A program made the translations under genes and the position numbers. Below, piece after piece: positions 25,724 to 33,561 of a stretch of 64,000 nucleotides of DNA (position 1 is its first letter; the number at the start of each line of letters is the position of its first letter). The stretch comes from Ligilactobacillus ubinensis (GTDB lineage: Bacteria; Bacillota; Bacilli; Lactobacillales; Lactobacillaceae): the NCBI RefSeq assembly GCF_024160875.1, contig NZ_JAIULA010000007.1, positions 41,805-105,804 on the forward strand, written 5' to 3'. Below the pieces are notes generated by a model that saw only the letters and a list, made by a program, of their open reading frames with translations, searched no databases and was not told the origin of the DNA.

Positions 25724-26393
25724 AAATATCATCCTTTCTAAGCGGTTTAACCTTACCATCTGGTGAGAATGTTAAAGCCATGGTAACTAGATTGTTGAAA
25801 TAAGATGTTGCAACAACACCAGCAATTTCTTCTATTTCAGTAGCGATGTGCTGGATATCTGACCAGTCTTTAGCATAACAGTCGATTAAAAGATTATTGA
25901 GTGGTGTTTTAAAAAAGTCATTATGTTCTTTATCATAACGTAAAGAACAGTGATAACCTAATTTTTCGAGATAGTTTAGAGTATAGTCAGCAGCGGCAAA
26001 AACAACTTCAACTGTCAGTGGTATTTTCGTATTTAGAGTAGGGGTAAATCGATTTATAGGGGTTAGAATAATATATTCAGCTGCCTGATATGCATATAGT
26101 TTTTCGAAGAGATGAATACCACCGTTACTTTTAAGTGCGTTTAGCCGATAGTCAATAGCATCACAACCATCAAAGGCTAGGTCTATTTTTGAAATGTTTG
26201 AGATAGGTGTTATTGTTAATCCCAAATGTTCACACAATTTCTTGGTTTCTTGAGAAGGCGTACAGAAGGTTAGATTGAGCTTTTTTCTATCAGATAAGCT
26301 CTTAGCTAATTGTGCAACATTACTACCACCCCCAAGACTAATTGTCATATTTGGCTTAATTAAATTTAAAGCTGTTTCAATTACAGGTTTGAT
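25710..26393 (-). CDS. Ribose-5-phosphate isomerase A homologue with apparent ATC start
   Basis: A RpiA-fold protein of about 227 residues. TISLGGGSNVAQLA replaces the usual GLGTGST phosphate loop. AFDGCDAIDYRLNALKSNGGIHLFEK keeps the catalytic Asp, Asp and Lys. It is divergent from housekeeping RpiA, so another aldose or ketose phosphate may be the substrate. No ATG, GTG or TTG gives full length: AAGGGGG lies 7 bases before an in-frame ATC (26393), which adds the usual N-terminal helix (KPVIETALNLIKPN). The first ATG, at 26348, has no ribosome site and would cut that helix. Operon partner: a Gfo/Idh/MocA dehydrogenase. Confidence 0.78.
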   Translation of the reverse strand: MKPVIETALNLIKPNMTISLGGGSNVAQLAKSLSDRKKLNLTFCTPSQETKKLCEHLGLTITPISNISKIDLAFDGCDAIDYRLNALKSNGGIHLFEKLYAYQAAEYIILTPINRFTPTLNTKIPLTVEVVFAAADYTLNYLEKLGYHCSLRYDKEHNDFFKTPLNNLLIDCYAKDWSDIQHIATEIEEIAGVVATSYFNNLVTMALTFSPDGKVKPLRKDDIYDKL

Positions 26394-26571
26394 GTTAATT
26401 CCCCCTTATAAAAAGTTATTGTTTAGAAAATAATTTTCATATATAATAATATTGTGAAAATTAATTTTTGTCAATTGATTTGATTAGTATTTTATCAAAG
26501 ATAAAGTTGTAGGCTAAACCTATTTTTTTGAGTTGGAGTATCATATAATAAATAGTACATAAGGAGGGGCA

Positions 26572-27417
26572 ATGTTGAAAAAAAGTGATAGTATCATTGA
26601 TGTTATTTATAGTCATTTGAGCGGTATGACTCAGACTGATGAAAAAATTGCCCAATTAATTTTAGATAATCCTAAAACGATAGTAGATTATACAATTTCA
26701 GAACTTGCGGATAAAGCAGAGGTTAGTGCAGCATCTGTATCCCGTTTTTGTAAAAACTTACAATTAGCTGGTTTTCATCAGTTAAAAATTGAAATTGCAA
26801 GAGTTTCTGAAAATAAAGCTAGTTACTATAAAAACTTTGCGATTGATAGTATTCAAAAAGCTTTAAGTAATATTGCAGATAATAAAAAAGCAGAAGTAAC
26901 AAGAACATTAAGCAGTATAGAAACACGAGAAATAAAGCTAATTTTAAAATTACTTAATAATTGTCGTATTTTACAGGTAGCAGCTGAAGGAAATACGTAT
27001 CCAGTTGCTGCTGATGCAATATACCGATTTAACCAAATCGGCCGATTGGCTATAGGTGCTGAATCGTGGCAAACAGCAATTGGGCAAACACTAAATTTAG
27101 GTAAAAAAGATGTATTATTGATAATATCTAATTCAGGGGAGTCAAAAACGTTATTAAAGCAAATCTCAATTGCCCAAAAAAATAATATGAAAATTATAGC
27201 AATTACCAATAGAAGTGATTCTCCAATTGCGCTTAAGGCTGATTTTCATATTCAAACAGCTGTAAGGCAACGAGTATTACAATCAGAATATTATTTTTCG
27301 CGTGTGGCTGCAATGACAGCAGTTGAAGCACTTTTTTTACTTTTAATTGCAGATGATGATCAGCGAGTAGAGTTAATACGGAAGCATGAGTTATTAATTT
27401 CAGATAGTAAAATATAA
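26572..27417 (+). CDS. RpiR-family regulator (HTH plus SIS domain)
   Basis: A 281-residue protein. Residues 1-80 form the HTH_6 domain (SELADKAEVSAASVSRFCKNLQLAGFHQLKIEIAR) and 110-260 the SIS sugar-phosphate isomerase-like sensor (ILQVAAEGNTYPVAADAIYRF, LLIISNSGESKTLLKQISIAQKNNMKIIAITN). RpiR proteins sense phosphosugars. It is divergent from the RpiA-like and dehydrogenase genes, which are its likely targets. AAGGAGGGG precedes the ATG closely. Confidence 0.9.
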   Translation: MLKKSDSIIDVIYSHLSGMTQTDEKIAQLILDNPKTIVDYTISELADKAEVSAASVSRFCKNLQLAGFHQLKIEIARVSENKASYYKNFAIDSIQKALSNIADNKKAEVTRTLSSIETREIKLILKLLNNCRILQVAAEGNTYPVAADAIYRFNQIGRLAIGAESWQTAIGQTLNLGKKDVLLIISNSGESKTLLKQISIAQKNNMKIIAITNRSDSPIALKADFHIQTAVRQRVLQSEYYFSRVAAMTAVEALFLLLIADDDQRVELIRKHELLISDSKI

Positions 27418-27438
27418 ATATAGTGTATGGAGGTTTCT

Positions 27439-28410
27439 TTGAAAAAATCATTTTATTTCGATTCATTTGGTGAACCTAAGAAAAAGATAAAGCATGCTTT
27501 ATTTGTGGTTGAAGCGTTAGATGAAGATGAAGTTTTAGTAGAGATGCGAATGTTTCCAGTTAATCCATCAGATTTAGTACCTATAACAGGGGCTTATGCA
27601 GCTAGAATAAAATTACCTAAATTCATAGGATATGAAGGGGTAGGTATCGTTACTGCTGTAGGTGCTAAGGTACCGCAAAAATATCTTGGAAAGCGGGTTT
27701 TACCATTAAGAGGAGAGGGGACGTGGCAAACCCTTGTCAAAACAAAATTGGAATATATTGTTGAAGTTCCCACAAAAATTAGCGATGTTGATGCTGCAAG
27801 ATTATATATAAATCCTTTAACAGCTACATTAATTGTGAATAGAGTTTTAAGAATTAAAAGCGGGACAAAGATTTTATTAGATGGCGGTTTCTCTAATTTA
27901 AACTTTCTATTTTTACAAATGTTGACAAAAATAGGGTGTCAAGTAGATGCAATAGCTCGTTCTATTGAATCAAAAGTTAACTTACAAACTTATGGCTGTC
28001 AAAATGTTTTTTCACTAAACGAATTTAAAGCAAATAGGTCTGATAAAACATATGATTATGTTATTGATTCTGTTGGAGGAAAAACAGGACAAGCTGCCTT
28101 TAATGCAACTAGAAAAGAAGGTACTTTTTTAAGTGTAGGCTTACTTTCAGGTGAACAAATAGATTCTAAAGTTTTTTCACAAGCGAATAAGCCTAAAATT
28201 GAGTTATTTTATTTACGTCATTGGAATGCAAAGTTATCCAATCAAGCGTGGCACTTTATGCTACAAGAAATAATGACAGCTGTTTTGCAAAAAAAACTAT
28301 TGCTATCACCTAACTATGCTGTGCATAGTATAGAAAAATTGGAAAATAACTTGGAACTATTGCAACTGCATATTAAGGTACTTATTAGATGTCATCCGAA
28401 TAACAGTTAA
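27439..28410 (+). CDS. Zinc-free MDR oxidoreductase (quinone/enoyl reductase like)
   Basis: A 323-residue medium-chain reductase. The GroES-like N-terminus (VNPSDLVPITGAY, FIGYEGVGIVTAVG) and NADPH-binding domain (SGTKILLDGGFSNLNFLFLQMLTKIGCQVDAIAR, YDYVIDSVGGKTG) resemble quinone or trans-2-enoyl reductases. The usual AAS-VG nucleotide loop is altered to DGGFSN, and no zinc ligands are seen. Start was placed at TTG 27439, with GGAGG 5 bases ahead; the ATG at 27427 runs into that site. It follows the RpiR gene by 21 bases, so the two may be cotranscribed. Confidence 0.78.
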   Translation: MKKSFYFDSFGEPKKKIKHALFVVEALDEDEVLVEMRMFPVNPSDLVPITGAYAARIKLPKFIGYEGVGIVTAVGAKVPQKYLGKRVLPLRGEGTWQTLVKTKLEYIVEVPTKISDVDAARLYINPLTATLIVNRVLRIKSGTKILLDGGFSNLNFLFLQMLTKIGCQVDAIARSIESKVNLQTYGCQNVFSLNEFKANRSDKTYDYVIDSVGGKTGQAAFNATRKEGTFLSVGLLSGEQIDSKVFSQANKPKIELFYLRHWNAKLSNQAWHFMLQEIMTAVLQKKLLLSPNYAVHSIEKLENNLELLQLHIKVLIRCHPNNS

Positions 28411-28475
28411 GTTTACTTGTATAGGGATAGTTAGCTTTGTTATGATAGAGATATATTTTATAGGAGGGTTAGGTT

Positions 28476-29552
28476 ATGCATATTAATATAGGCATAATTA
28501 TAGTTTGTGGAACGTGGATAGCGTTTTTAATCGTTGTTGCACTATTATTTTTAAGCTTAAAGCGAAATAAATTTCGTTTATTGAATGGAATATTAGGGAA
28601 TACAGCACTACTTTTATTAATTGCAGCAGGATCTTTTTCAATTTTGCATAGTCAAATTATTTGGCTAGAAGATTTGATGTTGGTTGTTGCAGCAATCGTT
28701 ATTATTCCAATTATATTATTGTATTTTTCATTAGGTATTTTATTATTATGGAATGCCGTAATTGTTTGGCGCCGAGAAAGTCATTCGCTAGGGAACATGT
28801 TAACGTTGATTTTGGGTATTTTACTTGTGATTAGTCCATTGTTTTTTGACTTTTTGAAGATGGTTTTACCTGGACCAATTGCACAGGCTATAATAAACAC
28901 GATTGTATTTTTTGCAGCATATGCGGCCTTTTGGTTATTAAATTTCATTACGTCATTCTTGATTACAAGATTATCACGACCTAAGTGGGATAAACAGTAT
29001 ATCATTGTGTTAGGATCAGGTCTGATAAATGGAAATAAAGTATCTCCTTTACTAGCTTCGCGTATATTAAGAGCAAAAGAATTTTATGAGCAGCAAGTTA
29101 AGCGAACTAATCTAAAGCCAGTAATTATATTTTCCGGTGGTCAAGGTGCAAATGAAACAATGTCTGAAGGACAAGCAATGAAAGAGTATGCAATGGCTAA
29201 CGGAATGGCAGACTATGATTTAGTTGCAGAAACCGAATCAAAAAACACCTATCAAAACATGCTATTTTCTAAAAAGATTGTGGAAAAGCGTGGTCTTGAT
29301 CTTCAAAAGGGTATCTTTGCAACAAGTGACTATCATACTTTTAGAGCAGCTGGATATGCAAGGTATGTTGGTCTAAATATTGATGGAATCGGTGCAAAAA
29401 CGAGTAAGTTTTTTATTCCAAATGCATTTATCAGAGAATACATTGCAATCTTGATGAATCATAAAGTTTTTCATATTGCCGCGCTAACTATATTTGTAAT
29501 TACAAATATAGCAGTTACAATATTAGATGCTAAGATAAATGGTGGTTTTTAG
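28476..29552 (+). CDS. YdcF/DUF218 membrane protein
   Basis: A 358-residue protein with five or six membrane segments in residues 1-165, a DUF218 (ElyC/SanA/YdcF) domain at about 170-320 (IIVLGSGLINGNKVSPLLASRI, IIFSGGQGANETMSEGQAMKEYA, AETESKNTYQNMLFSKKI, TSDYHTFRAAGYA), and a C-terminal membrane helix. The E-x-S-x-N-T motif is the conserved family signature. The family is linked to envelope maintenance, but its reaction is unknown. AGGAGGG ribosome site. Confidence 0.87.
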   Translation: MHINIGIIIVCGTWIAFLIVVALLFLSLKRNKFRLLNGILGNTALLLLIAAGSFSILHSQIIWLEDLMLVVAAIVIIPIILLYFSLGILLLWNAVIVWRRESHSLGNMLTLILGILLVISPLFFDFLKMVLPGPIAQAIINTIVFFAAYAAFWLLNFITSFLITRLSRPKWDKQYIIVLGSGLINGNKVSPLLASRILRAKEFYEQQVKRTNLKPVIIFSGGQGANETMSEGQAMKEYAMANGMADYDLVAETESKNTYQNMLFSKKIVEKRGLDLQKGIFATSDYHTFRAAGYARYVGLNIDGIGAKTSKFFIPNAFIREYIAILMNHKVFHIAALTIFVITNIAVTILDAKINGGF

Positions 29553-29603
29553 CGGAAATAAAAACACTAATTTTTTATTTAATTTAAGAAATATGTTTAA
29601 TTA

Positions 29604-29648
29604 AGCTATGATGTCAGCTATTATATAGTTATGCATTATAGCTTTTTT
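29604..29648 (+). terminator. Terminator after the YdcF gene
   Basis: AGCTATGATG (29604-29613) pairs with CATTATAGCT (29634-29643) and runs into TTTTTT. Confidence 0.75.
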
Positions 29649-29708
29649 ATTATCATTTTTATTTTGAAGAAAAAAATTTACGTTATTTTAAAAAGACGGT
29701 GATCAATT

Positions 29709-30980
29709 ATGGGAAATATGAAAGAACAATTTGTGCAGGCTTTAAGAGCAGGTGTAGTACCTGCTACCGGGTGTACGGAACCAGTAGCTATAGCACTAGC
29801 GGCTGCAAAGGCAATGGAATATGTTGATGAAAAAATTGCAGAAATATTGGTTGAAGTTTCGCCCAATGTGATGAAAAATGCACTGGCTGTCATGGTTCCA
29901 GGAACTGGAGAACCAGGCCTTTTAATTGCAGCAGCTGCTGGAGCTATTGCAGGAGATGCCACAGCTGGTCTAAGTGTTATAGCTGATGTACCGGCAAATA
30001 AAGTTGATGAAATTAAGCAGTTGGCGCATTCAGGTAAAGTTAGAGCTAAAGTAGCGTTAGTTCCGGATGATTTATTTGTACAAGTAACAATTAAGACAGT
30101 TGCGAAAAATACTGTTGTTGTTGCAATCGCAGGTGGACATACAAATATTTATCTAGTTAGAAAAAATGAGCAATACATAGTAAAAGAGAAACGACCTGCG
30201 GCACATCAAGTTTCTAAAAACAGTACTTTTTTGAGGCAATGTCATTTTAAGGATATCTGGAATTTTGCAGTTGAAGTAGATTGTGCTGAAATCACTTTTA
30301 TGCAAAAGGCGGGGGACTTAAACATGGCACTTGCTAGAGAAGGTTTAGAGAAAGACTACGGTATTTCTCTAGGTGATAGTTTAAAAGAAGCTGCTAAGAA
30401 TGATTTAAGTAACAAGATAATAGCATATGCAGCTGCCGCTTCAGATGCACGAATGGGTGGAGCGCAATTGCCAGCAATGTCAAATTCTGGATCAGGAAAT
30501 CAGGGAATTACCGCAACTGTTCCTGTATGTGTGTTGGCTGAAAACATGGCTGTTAGCTCTGAAAAATTAACTAGAGCTTTGACATTATCACATTTAACTG
30601 CTTTATACATACATTCATTTTTACCGGTATTATCAGCATTTTGTGCAACGGCTTCAGCTGCAATGGGGGCGGCTGCTGGATCAATTTATTTGAAAACTGG
30701 CAGTTATCAGCAAGCGTGTAATGCTATAAAAAACATGTGTGGTGATGCAGTTGGAATGGTTTGTGATGGAGCAGGTTGTTCTTGTGCAATGAAAGTTGCA
30801 ACTTCAGTTTCAGCGATGACGCGTGCGGTAAATCTGGCTTTAAATGGAGTTACAATTCCAGCATCAAATGGATTAGTGTGTGAAGATATAGATAAAACAT
30901 TACATGGAATCGGTGATTTAGCGACTATTGGGTTAAAAGAAACAGATAAAGTAATATTAGAAACAATGTTAAATAAATAA
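29709..30980 (+). CDS. UPF0597 (CyuA-like) L-cysteine desulfidase family protein
   Basis: A 423-residue protein related to the serine dehydratase alpha fold and to CyuA/YhaM, which degrades cysteine to pyruvate, ammonia and sulfide. The Fe-S ligands are visible: Cys22 in PATGCTEPVAIALA and the cluster MCGDAVGMVCDGAGCSCAMK. MVPGTGEPGLLIAAAAGAI and ARMGGAQLPAMSNSGSGNQGI are conserved. Start ATG 29709 has a weak GGTGAT. Released pyruvate would feed pyruvate oxidase. Cysteine as substrate is known for the family, not shown here. Confidence 0.85.
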   Translation: MGNMKEQFVQALRAGVVPATGCTEPVAIALAAAKAMEYVDEKIAEILVEVSPNVMKNALAVMVPGTGEPGLLIAAAAGAIAGDATAGLSVIADVPANKVDEIKQLAHSGKVRAKVALVPDDLFVQVTIKTVAKNTVVVAIAGGHTNIYLVRKNEQYIVKEKRPAAHQVSKNSTFLRQCHFKDIWNFAVEVDCAEITFMQKAGDLNMALAREGLEKDYGISLGDSLKEAAKNDLSNKIIAYAAAASDARMGGAQLPAMSNSGSGNQGITATVPVCVLAENMAVSSEKLTRALTLSHLTALYIHSFLPVLSAFCATASAAMGAAAGSIYLKTGSYQQACNAIKNMCGDAVGMVCDGAGCSCAMKVATSVSAMTRAVNLALNGVTIPASNGLVCEDIDKTLHGIGDLATIGLKETDKVILETMLNK

Positions 30981-31021
30981 AAATGTTGTTTTAGTTTTGT
31001 TTGATAAAGGGAGGAAGCACT

Positions 31022-31594
31022 TTGAAAAAAATGTATTTGGTACGCCATGGACAAACTCGATTTAATGCTCTTCGAAAAATTCAAGGAGTATGTGATTCAC
31101 CGTTAACTGAAAAGGGAATAAAGCAAGCCACGGCACTACGAAAATATTTTGAAAAAATAAAGATAGATAATTGTTACTGTTCTACTTCAGAAAGAACTTC
31201 AGATACTTTAGAATTAATAACAAAGCAACCTTATACACGATTAAAGCAATTAAAAGAAATGGATTTTGGCCTTTTTGAAGGAGAAAGTGAAAACTTAAAT
31301 CCAGCGCGGGAACGCTATAATAATTTTTTTGTTGATTATGGTGGAGAAGCTGCAGAACATGTTGAAAAAAGAATGGTAGAATGTTGCACAAAGATTATGG
31401 AGCAAACTGAAAATCAGCAGGTTTTAGTTGTTTCGCATGGTGGCGCTTGTACTAATTTCTTAAATCATTGGACAACTGATAGTGAAATGGCAGAAATCTT
31501 GAAAAATGGAGTAGGGAACTGCAATATATTTGAATATGAGTTTGATCAAATGACTAAAAAATTTAAGTTTGTAGATTTAATTACTGAGGTTTAG
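31022..31594 (+). CDS. Histidine phosphatase (phosphoglycerate mutase-like)
   Basis: A 190-residue protein of the 2H phosphatase superfamily. The phosphohistidine lies in MYLVRHGQTRFN; STSERTSDTLELI, MDFGLFEGE and VVSHGGACTNFL follow in the expected order. It is probably a phosphatase rather than a glycolytic mutase, given its size. Start is TTG 31022, with GGGAGG 7 bases ahead. It follows the CyuA-like gene by 41 bases, so cotranscription is likely. Confidence 0.9.
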   Translation: MKKMYLVRHGQTRFNALRKIQGVCDSPLTEKGIKQATALRKYFEKIKIDNCYCSTSERTSDTLELITKQPYTRLKQLKEMDFGLFEGESENLNPARERYNNFFVDYGGEAAEHVEKRMVECCTKIMEQTENQQVLVVSHGGACTNFLNHWTTDSEMAEILKNGVGNCNIFEYEFDQMTKKFKFVDLITEV

Positions 31595-31615
31595 CTAGAC
31601 TTACTTGTAAATGAG

Positions 31616-31664
31616 AAAATATGCTCATTAATTTTCCATATAGGATTATTAATGGGCATATTTT
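31616..31664 (+). terminator. Terminator after the histidine phosphatase
   Basis: AAAATATGCTCATTAAT (31616-31632) pairs with ATTAATGGGCATATTTT (31648-31664) with one mismatch. Confidence 0.75.
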
Positions 31665-31779
31665 AAACTGGTTAAAAATAAATTTTAAGCTATTGATGAT
31701 ATTGGAAAAACCTGGAATTACATCGCGTTTTAAAAGAAAAGATAGCTAAAATATTATTTTTGATTTTGCGTTAGCTGAA

Positions 31780-32619
31780 CTATAAAGAATTAGCAAGATC
31801 TTCCATCAATTTAGCAACTTCATTTAATTCTTCCATAGAGGCCAGAACTTCTTCAGTAGCCGCTGATTGGTCACCTAATGTATTGACAGAAGATTTTAAA
31901 TTAGTGGAAAAGTCAGATACCTGTTGATTCATTTCAGATAACACTGAATCAATTTCACTGATTGAATTAGCTGTATTTGTAGAAAGTTTTCTAATTTCCT
32001 GAGCTATAACCCCGAATCCAGCTGATTGTGTAGATGTTGTATGGGCTGCTGCAATTGCAGCATTAATACCTAGCATGTTTATTCTTTGTGAAACAGAACG
32101 GATAAAAGTAACCACTTTTTTAATATCTTCCATTTTTCTAACTGTCATTTCAGCTGACTTTGATAGTTCTTGATTGGTTTGATCCAGTGATTGGGCGCCA
32201 TTTGCAATTTCATTAATAGCAACTGTTGTTTGCTCTAATGCAGCAGCTAAAGAATGAGCTTTTTCAAGTACTTGATGCTTACGTTTCAAGCTCTTACCAA
32301 TAACTAAGATTCCAATTAGATGTTCATTATTTATAATAGGGAATGCAAATGATTGAAAAGCGACACCATAAACTTCTTTACCAACTTCACGAATGACTGG
32401 CTTTTTTGAGACTAGAGCATCATGGACGGCACCACCAGTTGGAACAGGATCGCCAATTCCAAGTTGCATGGGGATTTCTTGATGTGGAATAACACTAATG
32501 AATTTTTCAGTATCAGCAAGTCCTACAGAAATTGCATCTTTGAAAAGTTGTGGAAAAAGATTCATTATTTTTTGATATGTAATTAGTAATTCTTGATCGC
32601 TGATTTCTTTTGTTGCCAT
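31780..32619 (-). CDS. Soluble chemoreceptor-like protein (short MCP)
   Basis: A 279-residue protein with no membrane segment. Residues 1-120 form a small sensor domain (DPVPTGGAVHDALVSKKPVIREVGKEVYGVAFQSFAFPIINNEHLIGILVIGKSL, PAS/GAF-like by appearance). Residues about 130-279 form a shortened MCP coiled coil with the tip ISQRINMLGINAAIAAAHT and FGVIAQEIRKLS. Length and design resemble the soluble YfmS-type receptors of Firmicutes. It implies a cytoplasmic chemotaxis input, as the big receptor at 4.9-7.0 kb does for the outside. The ligand is unknown. Confidence 0.88.
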   Translation of the reverse strand: MATKEISDQELLITYQKIMNLFPQLFKDAISVGLADTEKFISVIPHQEIPMQLGIGDPVPTGGAVHDALVSKKPVIREVGKEVYGVAFQSFAFPIINNEHLIGILVIGKSLKRKHQVLEKAHSLAAALEQTTVAINEIANGAQSLDQTNQELSKSAEMTVRKMEDIKKVVTFIRSVSQRINMLGINAAIAAAHTTSTQSAGFGVIAQEIRKLSTNTANSISEIDSVLSEMNQQVSDFSTNLKSSVNTLGDQSAATEEVLASMEELNEVAKLMEDLANSL

Positions 32620-32957
32620 TGATATCCAACCTTCTTTTTAGCTTTAAGAGCAGATATACTCTCTATGTATATATCGGTTATATAATTCATAAGTTAATAA
32701 AATAAATAAAAACTTATTTTTTATAGTAGTAGATATTAAAAAACAATGTGACATTTAATGAATTTTACGTAAAAGATAAACTGTAAAAAAATTATATAAT
32801 TATGTGTGCTTTCTTATGCTATAGGTGTATAATAATACCAAGAATTAAGTAAGAAAACTTATTTTTTTCGAGTGACATTTTTTATGAAGTGGTAGTGTGG
32901 TAGTTAATTATAAATGGACGGATAATTTATCGGTTTATTATTAAGAGGTGAAGCATA
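32620..32957. other. Gene-free 338 bases between divergent genes
   Basis: AT-rich spacer that must hold promoters for the soluble chemoreceptor (minus) and the small membrane protein (plus). A TATAAT at 32828-32833 may be a -10 box for the plus strand, without a clear -35. No RNA element or further gene was recognised. Confidence 0.5.
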
Positions 32958-33149
32958 ATGATTATACGAATAATTGGTGTCATATTTACAATGATTGGTG
33001 TATGGGAATTTTATTCTGTACGCAAAACAATTGAAACTGTAAGACAAACTAAAGGAGCAGCCACTACAGGTTGGATGCCACGAGCTTTATGGGGTGGTAT
33101 GTCTTTTGGAATAATTATAGTTATTGTAGGGATAGCAATGATAATTTGA
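32958..33149 (+). CDS. Small two-helix membrane protein
   Basis: A 63-residue protein with hydrophobic segments at about 3-18 and 45-62, joined by a polar loop (RKTIETVRQTKGAATTGWMPRALWGG). AGAGGTG lies 6 bases before the ATG, and a terminator follows, which supports a real gene. Not recognised; no function is suggested. Confidence 0.7.
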   Translation: MIIRIIGVIFTMIGVWEFYSVRKTIETVRQTKGAATTGWMPRALWGGMSFGIIIVIVGIAMII

Positions 33150-33262
33150 TTTTTTGTAAGCGCATTATCTTTGCTAAATCTAACAGATGATTGTGTGTCA
33201 TAATTCAAGAGAAAATGGACACAGCTATCAAAGATGGGGCTTTATCATAAGTCCTGAAATAA

Positions 33263-33307
33263 AAACTAGTCTATGATAATTTTTAGTTTTTCATAGACTG
33301 GTTTTTT
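33263..33307 (+). terminator. Terminator after the small membrane protein
   Basis: AAACTAGTCTATGA (33263-33276) pairs with TCATAGACTGGTTT (33291-33304) and runs into TTTT. Confidence 0.8.
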
Positions 33308-33561
33308 ATATTAGAGGAAAATATTAATTATTTCTATGTTCTATTGGAAATATCTTTTTAACCTAGATAAGAAGGTGAGGCAAATGCAGAAAGAGTTTGA
33401 AAAAACATCTCCAAATATTTAATGCTATAATGTGTGTAAAAAAGTAGTTAGTTGAGATTCCCCTCGTAAGTTAGGCTCCGGATGACCTAACTTACGATGT
33501 TAATGCTCTCTGACTAGTCATCTTTTATTACATACTTCAACTGGCTATATTGAATTATGGT
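33308..33561. other. Gene-free stretch with a 12-bp hairpin and a tiny frame
   Basis: TCGTAAGTTAGG (33464-33475) and CCTAACTTACGA (33486-33497) form a perfect 12-bp stem. It is not directly followed by a T-run on either strand; on the minus strand TTTTTT comes about 20 bases later. A 12-residue frame (33384-33422, MQKEFEKTSPNI) on the plus strand has a strong GAAGGTGAGG ribosome site. It may be a gene remnant or leader peptide. Together with the bases before 33308 the gene-free stretch is about 410 bases. Confidence 0.4.

Noticed and set aside
26853..27209. Open frame on the minus strand (118 codons) inside the RpiR gene
   Set aside because: Hydrophobic antisense product of the SIS domain; no independent support.
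31742..31776. Terminator of the soluble chemoreceptor gene
   Set aside because: AGCTAA/TTAGCT gives only six pairs around a long loop, so it is too weak to call.
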